64,000 nt of DNA from Burkholderia pyrrocinia (lineage in GTDB: Bacteria; Pseudomonadota; Gammaproteobacteria; Burkholderiales; Burkholderiaceae), in contig NZ_CP024903.1 of assembly GCF_003330765.1 (NCBI RefSeq), forward strand, positions 2,852,001-2,916,000, in the 5' to 3' direction. A program made the translations under genes and the position numbers. Positions 34,752-43,990 of the stretch are shown piece after piece; positions within the stretch are counted from its first letter, which is position 1, and each line of letters begins with the position of its first letter. The notes below the pieces were generated by a model, which saw only the letters and a list, made by a program, of their open reading frames with translations, was not told where the DNA came from and ran no database searches.

Positions 34752-37481
34752 ATGACGGATCTGTCGAACGGTATCGAACACGCGCAGCGCGCGGCCCTCG
34801 CGCGCGTCGATGCGGACCCGGAAGAAACCACCGAATGGCTCGAAGCGCTCGACGCGGTGGTCGCGCACGTCGGCCGGGAACGCGCGCAATACCTGTTCGA
34901 CCGCCTCGCCGAACATGCGCGCGCGAGCGGCCTCGCGTCGCCGCGCACGCCCGTCACGCGCTACCTGAACACGATTCCGCTCGCCGAGCAGCCGCCGTAT
35001 CCGGGCGACCCCGATCTCGAGGAACGGCTGTCGGCCGCGCTGCGCTGGAATGCGCTCGCGATGGTGGTGCGCGCGAACCGCGCGTACGGCGAACTCGGCG
35101 GCCACATCGCGAGCTATGCGTCGGCGTCCGACCTGTTCGAAACCGGCTTCAACCATTTCTTCCGCGCGTCGTCACCCGCGGCCGGCGACGCAACCGGCGC
35201 GGTCGGCGGCGATCTCGTGTACTTCCAGCCGCATTCGTCGCCGGGCGTCTATGCGCGCGCATATCTCGAAGGCTTCCTCACCGAGGACCACCTGAAGCAC
35301 TACCGCCGCGAAATCGCCGGCCCGGGCCTGTGCTCGTATCCGCATCCATGGCTGATGCCCGACTTCTGGCAGTTCCCGACCGGCTCGATGGGGATCGGCC
35401 CGATCAACGCGATCTACCAGGCGCGCTTCATGCGTTACCTGCGCGATCGCGGGCTCGCGGATACGGCGGGCCGTACCGTGTGGGGCTTCTTCGGCGACGG
35501 CGAGATGGACGAACCCGAATCGCTCGGCGCGCTGTCGCTCGCCGCGCGCGAAGGGCTCGACAACCTCGTGTTCGTGATCAACTGCAACCTGCAGCGGCTC
35601 GACGGCCCCGTGCGCGGCAACGGCCGCGTGATCGACGAGCTCGAAGCGCAGTTCGCGGGCGCCGGCTGGAACACGATCAAGGTGCTGTGGGGATCCGACT
35701 GGGATCCGCTGTTCGCGCGCGATCACGCCGGCGCGCTCGCCCGTGCGTTCGCCGAGACCGTCGACGGCCAGTTCCAGACCTTCTCCGCGAACGACGGCGC
35801 ATACAACCGCGCGCGCTTCTTCAGCCAGGACCCTGCGCTCGAAGCGCTCGCGGCACAACTCACCGACACGGAGATCGACCGCCTGCGCCGCGGCGGCCAC
35901 GACGCGCGCAAGCTGCACGCGGCGTATGCGCGCGCACTCGCGCACCGCGGCCAGCCGACCGTGATTCTCGCGAAGACGATGAAGGGTTACGGAATGGGCA
36001 CGGCCGGCCAGGGCCGGATGACGACCCATCAGCAGAAAAAGCTCGACGTCGACGATCTCAAGGCGTTCCGCGACCGCTTCCGGTTGCCGCTGTCGGACAG
36101 CGACGTCGAGCAGCTCAGGTTTTACAAGCCAGCGGAAGACAGCCCGGAAATGCGTTACCTGCATGCACGCCGGGCTGCCCTGGGAGGCTATCTGCCCAGA
36201 AGGCGGAGAGTGGCATCGAAGGGGCTGACCGTTCCTTCGATGCCGGCCTGGGGAGCGTTCGCGCTGGACGCGGCCGGCCGCGAGATGTCGACGACGATGG
36301 CGCTCGTGCGCATGCTCGCCGCGTTGATGAAGGACCACGACATCGGTTCGCGCGTCGTGCCGATCGTCGCCGACGAGGCGCGCACGTTCGGCATGGCCAG
36401 CCTGTTCCGGCAAGTCGGCATCTACTCGCCGTTCGGCCAGCGCTACGAGCCCGAAGATCTCGGCTCGATGCTCTATTACCGCGAAGACACGCGCGGCCAG
36501 ATCCTCGAGGAAGGCATTTCGGAAGCGGGCGCGATCTCGTCGTGGATCGCGGCCGCGACGTCGTACAGCGTGCACGACCTGCCGATGCTGCCGTTCTACA
36601 TCTACTACTCGATGTTCGGTTTCCAGCGGATCGGCGATCTGATCTGGGCCGCCGCCGACCAGCGCTCGCGCGGCTTCCTCGTCGGCGCGACGTCGGGGCG
36701 CACGACGCTCGGCGGCGAGGGGTTGCAGCACCAGGACGGCAGCAGCCATCTCGCGGCGTCGACGATTCCGAACTGCCGCGCGTACGATCCCGCGTTCGCG
36801 TACGAGGTTGCGACGATCGTCGACGCAGGCATGCGCGAGATGGTCGAAGCGCAGCGCGACGTGTTCTATTACGTGACGGTCACGAACGAGAACTACGCAC
36901 AGCCTTCGATACCCGGCGGCGATGCGTCGGCATTGCGCGAAGGAATACTGAAGGGGATGTATCCGCTGCCGGCCGATTCGAATGCGGGCGCGCGCGTGCA
37001 GTTGCTCGGCTCGGGCGCGATCCTCGGCGAAGTCGTCGCCGCGCAGCGAATGCTGAAAGACGACTGGAACATCGACGCGGCCGTGTGGAGCGTCACGAGC
37101 TTCACCGAGCTGCAGCGCGACGGAATGGCGGCCGAACGGCTGTCCCGCCTCGACGACGCGCCGGTCGCACCGTACGTCACGCAGGCGCTTGCCGCATCGC
37201 GCGGGCCGGTGATCGCCGCGACCGATTACGTACGTGCGGTGCCCGAACTGATCCGCGCGTACGTGCCGCGCCGCTACGTGACGCTCGGCACCGACGGGTT
37301 CGGGCGCAGCGACACGCGCGAGGCATTGCGGTCGTTTTTCGAGGTGGATCGCGCGAGCATCGTGCTCGCCGCGTTGAAGGCGCTGGCGGATGAGCAGGAG
37401 ATCGACGATGCCGTCGTGCGTGCCGCGCGCGAACGGCTCGGCAAGGCTCCGCAGTCGGACATCGCGCCGTGGCAATGCTGA
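34752..37481 (+). CDS. Homodimeric 2-oxoacid dehydrogenase E1 (AceE/MdeB-like), orphan
   Basis: 909 aa, the size of AceE-type E1 (about 890). Features: N-terminal TRYLNTIPLAEQPPYPGD and RWNALAMVVRAN blocks of AceE, ThDP motif GDGEMDEPESLGAL...NCNLQRLDG (about residues 250-290), and the C-terminal transketolase-like part with YIYYSMFGFQRIGDLIW. Normally decarboxylates pyruvate and acylates the lipoyl E2. Here no E2 or E3 follows, and the divergent Lrp regulator suggests a role with a 2-oxoacid from amino-acid breakdown, such as 2-oxobutyrate as proposed for MdeB. It would need E2/E3 from elsewhere. Start 34752 chosen over 34716. Confidence 0.9.
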   Translation: MTDLSNGIEHAQRAALARVDADPEETTEWLEALDAVVAHVGRERAQYLFDRLAEHARASGLASPRTPVTRYLNTIPLAEQPPYPGDPDLEERLSAALRWNALAMVVRANRAYGELGGHIASYASASDLFETGFNHFFRASSPAAGDATGAVGGDLVYFQPHSSPGVYARAYLEGFLTEDHLKHYRREIAGPGLCSYPHPWLMPDFWQFPTGSMGIGPINAIYQARFMRYLRDRGLADTAGRTVWGFFGDGEMDEPESLGALSLAAREGLDNLVFVINCNLQRLDGPVRGNGRVIDELEAQFAGAGWNTIKVLWGSDWDPLFARDHAGALARAFAETVDGQFQTFSANDGAYNRARFFSQDPALEALAAQLTDTEIDRLRRGGHDARKLHAAYARALAHRGQPTVILAKTMKGYGMGTAGQGRMTTHQQKKLDVDDLKAFRDRFRLPLSDSDVEQLRFYKPAEDSPEMRYLHARRAALGGYLPRRRRVASKGLTVPSMPAWGAFALDAAGREMSTTMALVRMLAALMKDHDIGSRVVPIVADEARTFGMASLFRQVGIYSPFGQRYEPEDLGSMLYYREDTRGQILEEGISEAGAISSWIAAATSYSVHDLPMLPFYIYYSMFGFQRIGDLIWAAADQRSRGFLVGATSGRTTLGGEGLQHQDGSSHLAASTIPNCRAYDPAFAYEVATIVDAGMREMVEAQRDVFYYVTVTNENYAQPSIPGGDASALREGILKGMYPLPADSNAGARVQLLGSGAILGEVVAAQRMLKDDWNIDAAVWSVTSFTELQRDGMAAERLSRLDDAPVAPYVTQALAASRGPVIAATDYVRAVPELIRAYVPRRYVTLGTDGFGRSDTREALRSFFEVDRASIVLAALKALADEQEIDDAVVRAARERLGKAPQSDIAPWQC

Positions 37482-37541
37482 TCGGGCGATACGAAGGTGC
37501 GGCGGCCGACGGCTGTTCTTCGATCAGCGCGATACGATAGC

Positions 37542-38015
37542 CTAGCCGAAGAGACGAGGGTCCAGCGCGAACGCTTCTTTGCTGATGACTTTCACACTCG
37601 ACGCAAAATCCGCATGCATCGGGTTCAGCAGCAAATTGAAGTCGGTCGGGCAGACGACTGACGGCACGCGCATCGCCAACTGCTCGCCCGCTTCAAGCCA
37701 GGCCTGCCCGATCCGGGCGGTCGACTCCGGATCCTGTGACAGCGCCGCCCAATCGTCCGGCAGGTCCGGCTGGTGCGCGTTGTCATGGACGGTGTCGGGC
37801 ACTTCGAGCGTCACCAGGAAAAATCCGCTAGCAGGAAGCAAGCCGGACATATGGACCAGCGCCTCCAGCAACGACGTCGACGCATGGCAGCAGGTGTACA
37901 GCACGCGCATGCCGCGAGGATTCCAGCGGCCACCCGTAATCGCCGCACCGTTCCCGCTCAGGTCGTCTGCCAGGTAGCGACCCTTGCGTTCTTTCGCGAG
38001 ACGGTACAGCCTCAC
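37542..38015 (-). CDS. RES-domain toxin
   Basis: 157 aa covering one RES domain: MRLYRLAKERKGRYLADDLSG, GGRWNPRGMRVLYTCCHASTSLLEALVHM and the downstream VPSVVCPTDFNLLLNPMH. The Arg, Glu and Ser that give the domain its name are all in place. RES toxins degrade NAD+ by phosphorolysis or hydrolysis and are held inactive by a co-encoded Xre/MbcA-type antitoxin. ATG 38015 overlaps the antitoxin stop by 4 bp; the antitoxin comes first, as usual for this family. Confidence 0.9.
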   Translation of the reverse strand: MRLYRLAKERKGRYLADDLSGNGAAITGGRWNPRGMRVLYTCCHASTSLLEALVHMSGLLPASGFFLVTLEVPDTVHDNAHQPDLPDDWAALSQDPESTARIGQAWLEAGEQLAMRVPSVVCPTDFNLLLNPMHADFASSVKVISKEAFALDPRLFG

Positions 38016-38515
38016 GCAGCGACCCCGAACTGTGCACGGTTCAGAATATCTCGCACACGGTCGTAGCCAGGCTGCACGTCGAGCACTTCAATCGGCTTCA
38101 AACCGTCAAGCTCCGCGTTCGCCCGGCTCATCCACTCCGCGGCACGCTTGCCATCCTCAAACAGATCGGTGGCGAGATCCAGCACATAGAGCACGCGCGC
38201 AACGCGATCGGACTCGCCTTGCGACAGCCGATCGTGCTTGGCAATTTTCCGCAGAATGGTCGAGCTGGGCAGGCTCAGCGCATTCAAGAGGGTCTGAACC
38301 GGCACACCGAGCAACTCGCGCGCAACGCGCTCAATGATGGCCGCGTCGAAACCATCGGCGATCGTGCGTCGCTGCGACATCGGCGCCATCCGGCGAAAGG
38401 TGTCGAAATCGCCCTTGCCAGTACCCAGACCGTTCGAGCTGCCCGCAGCCTTTGCGGTGCGGGACGCGGCCGCCCGCTTGGCAGGCTGGCGGGCCGCAGG
38501 TGGGGTTGCTGTCAT
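38012..38515 (-). CDS. Xre/MbcA/ParS-type antitoxin
   Basis: 167 aa from ATG 38515 (GGGAG 5 nt upstream). N-terminal Ala/Lys-rich tail (about 1-40), Xre-like helical region (IIERVARELLGVPVQTLLNALSLPSSTILRKIAKHDRLSQGESDRVARVL as a unit, about 60-110), then the toxin-binding domain with LFEDGKRAAEWMSRANAELDGLKPIEVLDVQPGYDRVRDIL, in which the GLKPIEVLDxxxGxxxVxxIL pattern is diagnostic (PF09722). Neutralises the RES toxin and probably represses the operon. Confidence 0.9.
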   Translation of the reverse strand: MTATPPAARQPAKRAAASRTAKAAGSSNGLGTGKGDFDTFRRMAPMSQRRTIADGFDAAIIERVARELLGVPVQTLLNALSLPSSTILRKIAKHDRLSQGESDRVARVLYVLDLATDLFEDGKRAAEWMSRANAELDGLKPIEVLDVQPGYDRVRDILNRAQFGVAA

Positions 38516-38625
38516 GACGACTCCCGAATGGGTCAATTGATTCTCCCATTGTACGCTCTCAATCGGGAACTTGGCATTATCCAAATGGCATAGCCGTAGT
38601 CGCCGGAAATCGACGGCGCGCTGCG

Positions 38626-39126
38626 CTAGACCGGCAGCACATGCGTCGACAGAATCTCCTTCAGCACCATGAATGACCGCACCTGCCGCACGCCCGGCAG
38701 ATAGATCAGTTGCTCCGCGTGCAGCCGGTTGAAGCTCTCGTTGTCGCGCGTGCGCACCAGCATGAAATAGTCGAACTCGCCGGTCACGACGTGGCATTCG
38801 ACACACCCCGACACCTTCTGCGCGGCCTTCTCGAACGCGGCGAACGCCTCCGGCGTCGAGCGGTCGAGCACGAAGCCGATCACGACGAGCATGCCGGCAC
38901 CGAGTGGCTTCGGGTCGAGCAGCGCGACGATCCCGCGAATCATCCCCATCTCCTTGAGCCGCTCGACGCGCCGCAGGCACGCCGGCGCGCTCAGCTTCAC
39001 CCTGGCAGCGAGGCTCACGTTCGAGATCGACGCGTCCTGCTGAAGCTGCCTGAGGATCGCGCGATCGATGCGATCGAGCGCGGGCGCGGCATCGGCCGGC
39101 GTCGACGATCTTCCACTTAATTTCAT
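38626..39126 (-). CDS. acdR: Lrp-family regulator of ACC deaminase (AcdR)
   Basis: 166 aa from ATG 39126, with GGAGG 8 nt upstream; ATG 39141 contains that site. HTH LDRIDRAILRQLQQDASISN then VSLAARVKLSAPACLRRVERLK, and RAM domain with CHVVTGEFDYFMLVRTRDNES. Divergent from acdS with a 198-bp gap, the standard acdR-acdS arrangement, in which the octamer activates acdS when ACC is present. The AT-rich stretch near 39185-39250 is the probable shared control region. Confidence 0.9.
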   Translation of the reverse strand: MKLSGRSSTPADAAPALDRIDRAILRQLQQDASISNVSLAARVKLSAPACLRRVERLKEMGMIRGIVALLDPKPLGAGMLVVIGFVLDRSTPEAFAAFEKAAQKVSGCVECHVVTGEFDYFMLVRTRDNESFNRLHAEQLIYLPGVRQVRSFMVLKEILSTHVLPV

Positions 39127-39324
39127 TGCGTCATCCTCCATTTTTTTGAATCCGAATTGCTTGATTGATGCGCGATTCGTTCCCAACGTAGGTCGACGAT
39201 ATTTATTTCGCAAGCTCATTTCTCGCCTGCATGCCTATCATTTTTTCATCGGGAGACGGCGTGCCGGCTCCTCCCGAGCGCACCGCTTCCCGTGCAACCC
39301 CTGCCTTTCCGGAGACACCATTCG

Positions 39325-40341
39325 ATGAACCTGCAACGCTTCCCCCGTTATCCGCTGACGTTCGGCCCGACGCCGATCCAGCCGCTCAAGCGCCTGAGCG
39401 CGCACCTCGGCGGCAAGGTCGAGTTGTATGCGAAGCGCGAGGACTGCAACAGCGGCCTCGCGTTCGGCGGCAACAAGACCCGCAAGCTCGAATACCTGAT
39501 CCCCGACGCACTGGCGCAGGGTGCGGACACGCTCGTATCGATCGGCGGCGTCCAGTCGAACCAGACGCGGCAGGTCGCGGCCGTCGCCGCGCATCTCGGG
39601 ATGAAATGCGTGCTCGTGCAGGAGCACTGGGTCAACTACGACGATCCCGTGTATGACCGCGTCGGCAATATCCAGTTGTCGAGGATGATGGGCGCCGACG
39701 TGCGGCTCGTGCCGGACGGCTTCGACATCGGCATTCGCCGCAGTTGGGAAGAAGCGATGGAAAGCGTGCGGCAGGCGGGCGGCAAGCCGTATCCGATTCC
39801 GGCCGGCTGCTCCGAGCATCCGCTCGGCGGGCTCGGCTTCGTCGGCTTCGCCGAAGAGGTGCGGCAACAGGAAACGGAACTCGGCTTCAAGTTCGACTAC
39901 ATCGTCGTGTGCTCGGTGACGGGCAGCACGCAGGCGGGCATGGTGGTCGGCTTCGCGGCGGACGGGCGCGCGAATCGCGTGATCGGGATCGACGCGTCCG
40001 CGACGCCGGAGAAAACGCATGCGCAGATCACGCGCATCGCGCGGCATACGGCCGAGCTCGTTGAACTCGGGCGCCGCATCGACGAGCAGGACGTCGTCCT
40101 CGACACGCGCTACGCCGGCCCCGAATACGGGCTGCCGAACGACGGCACGCTCGACGCGATCCGCTTGTGCGCGCGACTCGAAGGCATGCTGACCGACCCC
40201 GTCTACGAGGGCAAATCGATGCATGGAATGATCGACAAGGTGCGGCTCGGGGAGTTCGAGCCCGGCTCGAAGGTGCTGTATGCGCATCTCGGCGGAGTGC
40301 CGGCGCTGAGTGCGTACAGCGTCATGTTCCGGGACGGGTGA
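39325..40341 (+). CDS. acdS: 1-aminocyclopropane-1-carboxylate (ACC) deaminase
   Basis: 338 aa, exact family length, starting [23 protein letters not shown]-binding Lys51 in [11 protein letters not shown], and the two residues that separate true ACC deaminases from D-cysteine desulfhydrases are both present: Glu295 ([11 protein letters not shown]) and Leu322 (LYAHLGG). Converts the ethylene precursor ACC to 2-oxobutyrate and ammonia, a plant-association trait. The product could be oxidised by the orphan E1 upstream (34752). A diverged dead fragment of another copy lies at 52208. Confidence 0.97.
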   Translation: MNLQRFPRYPLTFGPTPIQPLKRLSAHLGGKVELYAKREDCNSGLAFGGNKTRKLEYLIPDALAQGADTLVSIGGVQSNQTRQVAAVAAHLGMKCVLVQEHWVNYDDPVYDRVGNIQLSRMMGADVRLVPDGFDIGIRRSWEEAMESVRQAGGKPYPIPAGCSEHPLGGLGFVGFAEEVRQQETELGFKFDYIVVCSVTGSTQAGMVVGFAADGRANRVIGIDASATPEKTHAQITRIARHTAELVELGRRIDEQDVVLDTRYAGPEYGLPNDGTLDAIRLCARLEGMLTDPVYEGKSMHGMIDKVRLGEFEPGSKVLYAHLGGVPALSAYSVMFRDG

Positions 40342-40878
40342 CCGGCTGACGCGCACGGCATGCGTTTGCGGCGGCTGCACGTGCCGACGCACGCATGCCG
40401 GCCCGGAAAATCGCCCCGCGCCGCGCCGGCGGCACATCGCACCCGATCTCCCGCCGAAGTCGTCCCGATTCGACTCCTTCGCGCTGCGGCAATATGCGGC
40501 AGCCTCGCTCCCGAGGCCGGAGAAATAGCAGACTTGCCCGCCCGATTATTCGCGCCGATCAGACCCGTATCAAAGCATTCGTACGTGTACCAATAAATAC
40601 AAAGTCCATTTAATACACGTTCTATTTAAATCACATCCCCGCTTACCGAAAATTGACGCGTGTTTGTTGGGCTCGACGCGTCGCCTCCCACTGACCCGAG
40701 CATCGCTCGGTTTCCGGCAGATGCAATTCACGCAGCGCCTGCGATCGACCGATCGGGCAGGCGGCGTCTCATTTCATCGATTGTTTGCGTTGTCCGGCGC
40801 CCGCCCTCGTGGCGCGCAATCGCGTCCGGCAATCGGCTCGACGAACGCAAATCAAATCAATCGGCAGGGGAAGGGTTT
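40342..40878. other. Intergenic region between acdS and exopolysaccharide operon
   Basis: 537 bp. Arms CGGCATGCGT (40356-40365) and ACGCATGCCG (40391-40400) could form a hairpin after acdS. From about 40585 to 40635 the sequence is strikingly AT-rich for this DNA (ATAAATACAAAGTCC, TTTAATACACG, TATTTAAATCAC), the probable promoter/UP region of the exopolysaccharide operon. That leaves roughly a 240-nt leader before the first ATG. No gene is convincing here. Confidence 0.5.
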
Positions 40879-42294
40879 ATGAATACCGCATTCGAAGAAC
40901 GGCGAGCCGCCTCACCATCGGCAGCAGCGGGGCTGCTCGCGCGGATGTCGGATCTCGTTCTGATTGCATTCGGTGCAGCGGGAACAACATGGGTACTGCC
41001 GGGCCAAAGCGGCCATCACGCCGCCGAAGTGGCGCTCGTCGCCTGTGCCGCAACGTTCGCGATGGCGCTGTTTCCTGCATTGGGCATCTATCGCACGGCG
41101 CGCATGCGTTCGAAGTGCCGGGCCGCGCTCCGCATGTGCATCGCGTGGGGCCTGGCGCTGGCGTGCGCGACGCTCGTCATGCTCGCGCTGTACGGCGCGC
41201 GGTTCGCGTCGCCGCTCTGGCTTCTGTGCTGGGCGTCGACGAGCGGCGCCGCACTCGTCGCGGCGCGGCTCGTCGCCCGCACGACGCTCGACCGGATCAG
41301 CGGCGCCGGCGAGCGCGACCGTGCCGTGGCGATCGTCGGCACGGGCGTGCATTGCGCAGCGGTCCTCGAGCGAATCGCACTCGCGCCGCACGCCGGGTTT
41401 CGGGCCGTCGCCCTGCTTGACACCGCGTGCGCCGGGCAGCATGCGCGCGACGGCGTCCCGCTATTCGGCGATCTCGGCGCATTCGCGGCGCATGTACGCA
41501 CGCAGTCGATTCCCGAGGTGTGGATCGCGTTGCCGATTGCCGAAGAGCAGGCCGTACTGGCCGTCCTCGACGCGTTCCGACTCGATCTCGTCAACGTTCG
41601 CTTCATGCCCGACGTCAGCAAGCTCGCGCTCTTCGAAGGCGAAATGGTCGATCTGGTCGGCGCACCGGCCATCAACCTGGTCGCATCGCCGCTATCCGCG
41701 AGCGCACTGCTGCAGAAGGCCGTCTTCGACCGCATGTTCTCGGCGGCCGTGCTGGTCGGCATGGCGCCGCTGCTGCTCGCGATCGCCGTCGCGGTCCGGC
41801 TGTCGTCGAAGGGCCCCGTCCTGTTTCGACAACGCCGCAAGGGCGCGGACGGCAAGATCTTCACGATCTACAAGTTCCGGACGATGCGACTCCATGCCGA
41901 CGCCGATGGCCGCGTCCGGCAGGCGACGCGCGCCGATCCGCGCGTAACCCGGATCGGCGCGTTCCTGCGCCGCACGAGCCTCGACGAGCTGCCGCAGTTC
42001 GTCAACGTGCTGCGCGGCGACATGTCCGTCGTGGGGCCGCGCCCGCACGCGATCGAGCACGACACGCTGTACCAGAAGATCGTCGACGGCTACATCCATC
42101 GGTACCGCGTCAAGCCCGGCATCACCGGCTGGGCACAGATCAACGGCCTGCGGGGCGAAACGGATCGCATCGACAAGATGCAGCACCGCGTCGAGGCCGA
42201 TCTCCATTACCTGCGCAACTGGTCGTTCGCACTCGACATGCACATCGTTGTCGCCACCGCTACCCGCGGCTGGACGCACCGCAACGCGTACTGA
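40879..42294 (+). CDS. Undecaprenyl-phosphate sugar-1-phosphate transferase (WcaJ/BceB-like)
   Basis: 471 aa polyprenyl glycosylphosphotransferase. Four N-terminal membrane helices (about 20-125), a CoA-binding-like soluble domain ([19 protein letters not shown], about 150-260), one more helix ([26 protein letters not shown]) and the catalytic domain with [50 protein letters not shown] and [15 protein letters not shown]. It places the first sugar phosphate (probably glucose-1-P) on undecaprenyl phosphate. First gene of the operon; 49 bp before the OPX gene. Confidence 0.93.
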   Translation: MNTAFEERRAASPSAAAGLLARMSDLVLIAFGAAGTTWVLPGQSGHHAAEVALVACAATFAMALFPALGIYRTARMRSKCRAALRMCIAWGLALACATLVMLALYGARFASPLWLLCWASTSGAALVAARLVARTTLDRISGAGERDRAVAIVGTGVHCAAVLERIALAPHAGFRAVALLDTACAGQHARDGVPLFGDLGAFAAHVRTQSIPEVWIALPIAEEQAVLAVLDAFRLDLVNVRFMPDVSKLALFEGEMVDLVGAPAINLVASPLSASALLQKAVFDRMFSAAVLVGMAPLLLAIAVAVRLSSKGPVLFRQRRKGADGKIFTIYKFRTMRLHADADGRVRQATRADPRVTRIGAFLRRTSLDELPQFVNVLRGDMSVVGPRPHAIEHDTLYQKIVDGYIHRYRVKPGITGWAQINGLRGETDRIDKMQHRVEADLHYLRNWSFALDMHIVVATATRGWTHRNAY

Positions 42295-42343
42295 CCCAAC
42301 CGAGACGCGGCAGCACGGCGCCGCATCATTGAAAGGACTGCTT

Positions 42344-43492
42344 ATGAGAACCGCCATGATCGGACGGATCGGAAACGCGTGCCCGCGCGCCGTTCGCGTC
42401 GTGTTGCTGGCCACCGCCAGCCTTGCGCTGTCCGCCTGCGCATTCGCGCCCGGCATGCGCATGAGCGACGCACATCCCAGCGCCGCGAGCGCGGCCGACG
42501 ATGCGCCACGCTATGAGATGACGGAGATCGACGCCGCGCTCATTCATGCGCTGAAAGCGCAGGCGGCACGGCAACTGGCCACGCAGGCCGACCTGCTGGC
42601 CGCACCGCCCGGCGCATACCGGATCGGCCCGGGCGACGTGCTGCAGATCACCGTCTGGGACCATCCCGAGCTCGCGGCCGCGCAAGGCGCCGCCACGCAG
42701 AATGCGCCGCGTGCCGCCGATCCCGTCGCCGGCTTCGTGGTGGACCAGAACGGCGACCTGTCGTTTCCGTTCGCCGGCAAGGTGCCCGTCGGCGGGCTGA
42801 CCGCCGCCACCGCGCAGACCCGCATCGTCGCCGCCCTTGCCCGCGTGTATCGCGATCCGCAGGTGACGCTGCGCGTCGCGTCGTTCCGCTCGCAGCAGGT
42901 CTATATCGACGGCGAAGTCCGCACGCCGGGCGGCCAGCCCGTCAACGACGTGCCGATGACGCTCTACGAGGCGCTCGGCCGCGCGGGTGGGATGAGCCCC
43001 GCCGCCGACCAGAGCCGCATCGCGCTGGTGCGCGGCGGCGTCACCTATCCGCTCGACCTGACCCGGATGCTGCGGCATGGCCAGAATCCGGCCGACGTCG
43101 TGCTCGCGCCCGGCGACCTGCTGCATGTGCCGGCCCGCAACGAGTACGGCGTCTACGTGATGGGTGAAGTGAACAAGCCGTCGCTCGCGCTGCCGCTGCG
43201 CGACGGCCGTCTGACGCTGTCCGACGCGCTGTCGCAAGCCGGCAGCGTGAACGCCGGTACCGCCGACGCCGCGCAGATGTTCGTGATCCGCGGCTCGCAG
43301 ACGGGCAACCCGCAGGTGTTCCATCTCGACGCGCGTTCGCCCGTGTCGATGGTGCTGGCCAACGAATTCGAGCTGCAGCCCCGGGACATCGTCTACGTCG
43401 ACGGCAACAGCCTGGTGCGCTTCAGCCGCGTGCTGAGCCTGCTGCTGCCGGGCGTCAGCACCAGCGCCGCCGCCGCGCTCGCCGTCAAATGA
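42344..43492 (+). CDS. Outer-membrane polysaccharide exporter lipoprotein (OPX/Wza-like)
   Basis: 382 aa from ATG 42344 with AAAGGA upstream. Lipoprotein signal with lipobox LSAC, Cys32. PES (Poly_export) domain [20 protein letters not shown] (about 83-102) and two SLBB domains (about 180-330: [23 protein letters not shown]). Forms the outer-membrane ring that exports the polymer together with the BY-kinase encoded two genes on. The C-terminal stretch includes [18 protein letters not shown], the amphipathic barrel helix. Stop overlaps the phosphatase start. Confidence 0.94.
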   Translation: MRTAMIGRIGNACPRAVRVVLLATASLALSACAFAPGMRMSDAHPSAASAADDAPRYEMTEIDAALIHALKAQAARQLATQADLLAAPPGAYRIGPGDVLQITVWDHPELAAAQGAATQNAPRAADPVAGFVVDQNGDLSFPFAGKVPVGGLTAATAQTRIVAALARVYRDPQVTLRVASFRSQQVYIDGEVRTPGGQPVNDVPMTLYEALGRAGGMSPAADQSRIALVRGGVTYPLDLTRMLRHGQNPADVVLAPGDLLHVPARNEYGVYVMGEVNKPSLALPLRDGRLTLSDALSQAGSVNAGTADAAQMFVIRGSQTGNPQVFHLDARSPVSMVLANEFELQPRDIVYVDGNSLVRFSRVLSLLLPGVSTSAAAALAVK

Positions 43493-43986
43493 GCGCCGCA
43501 ACCACGCTGGTTGTCGTCTGCATCGGCAACGTCTGCCGCAGCCCGATGGCGGAAGCGCTGTTCCGCGCGCGCCTGCCGGACGTCGACGTGCAGTCGGCCG
43601 GCCTCGGCGCGCTCGTCGGACAGCCGGCCGACCCGCACGCGGTCGCGCTGATGCGCGAGCGCGGCCTCGATATCGCCGCGCATCGCGCGCGCCAGTTGCC
43701 GGCCTGGCTCGCGACGCGGGCCGACCTGATCCTGACGATGGATTCCGGCCAGACGCGCGGGATCTCCCACCGCTATCCGCACCTGCGCGGCCGCGTGTTC
43801 CGGCTCGGCGACGGCGCGCCGCACGGCTTCGACGTGCCGGATCCGCATCTCGGCACGCGCGCGTCGTTCGAACGCAGCCTCGCGCTGATCGAACGCGGCA
43901 TCGCGGGCTGGTGCGCAAGGATCGCGCCGGACGCCCCGCCGGACGGCACCTCGCCGTCCGCTCCCTCACCCCGTCTTCCGGACTGA
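43489..43986 (+). CDS. Low-molecular-weight protein tyrosine phosphatase (BceD/Wzb-like)
   Basis: 165 aa. P-loop CIGNVCRS (Cys11-Ser18, CX5RS) near the N-terminus and the general-acid loop DVPDPH near residue 115. Removes phosphate from the C-terminal tyrosine cluster of the BY-kinase, allowing its cycling during polymer export. The C-terminal tail (about 148-165, [15 protein letters not shown]) is a short Pro/Ser-rich extension. Coupled to the OPX gene by a 4-bp overlap and followed 4 nt later by the kinase. Confidence 0.94.
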   Translation: MSAATTLVVVCIGNVCRSPMAEALFRARLPDVDVQSAGLGALVGQPADPHAVALMRERGLDIAAHRARQLPAWLATRADLILTMDSGQTRGISHRYPHLRGRVFRLGDGAPHGFDVPDPHLGTRASFERSLALIERGIAGWCARIAPDAPPDGTSPSAPSPRLPD

Positions 43987-43990
43987 ATCG

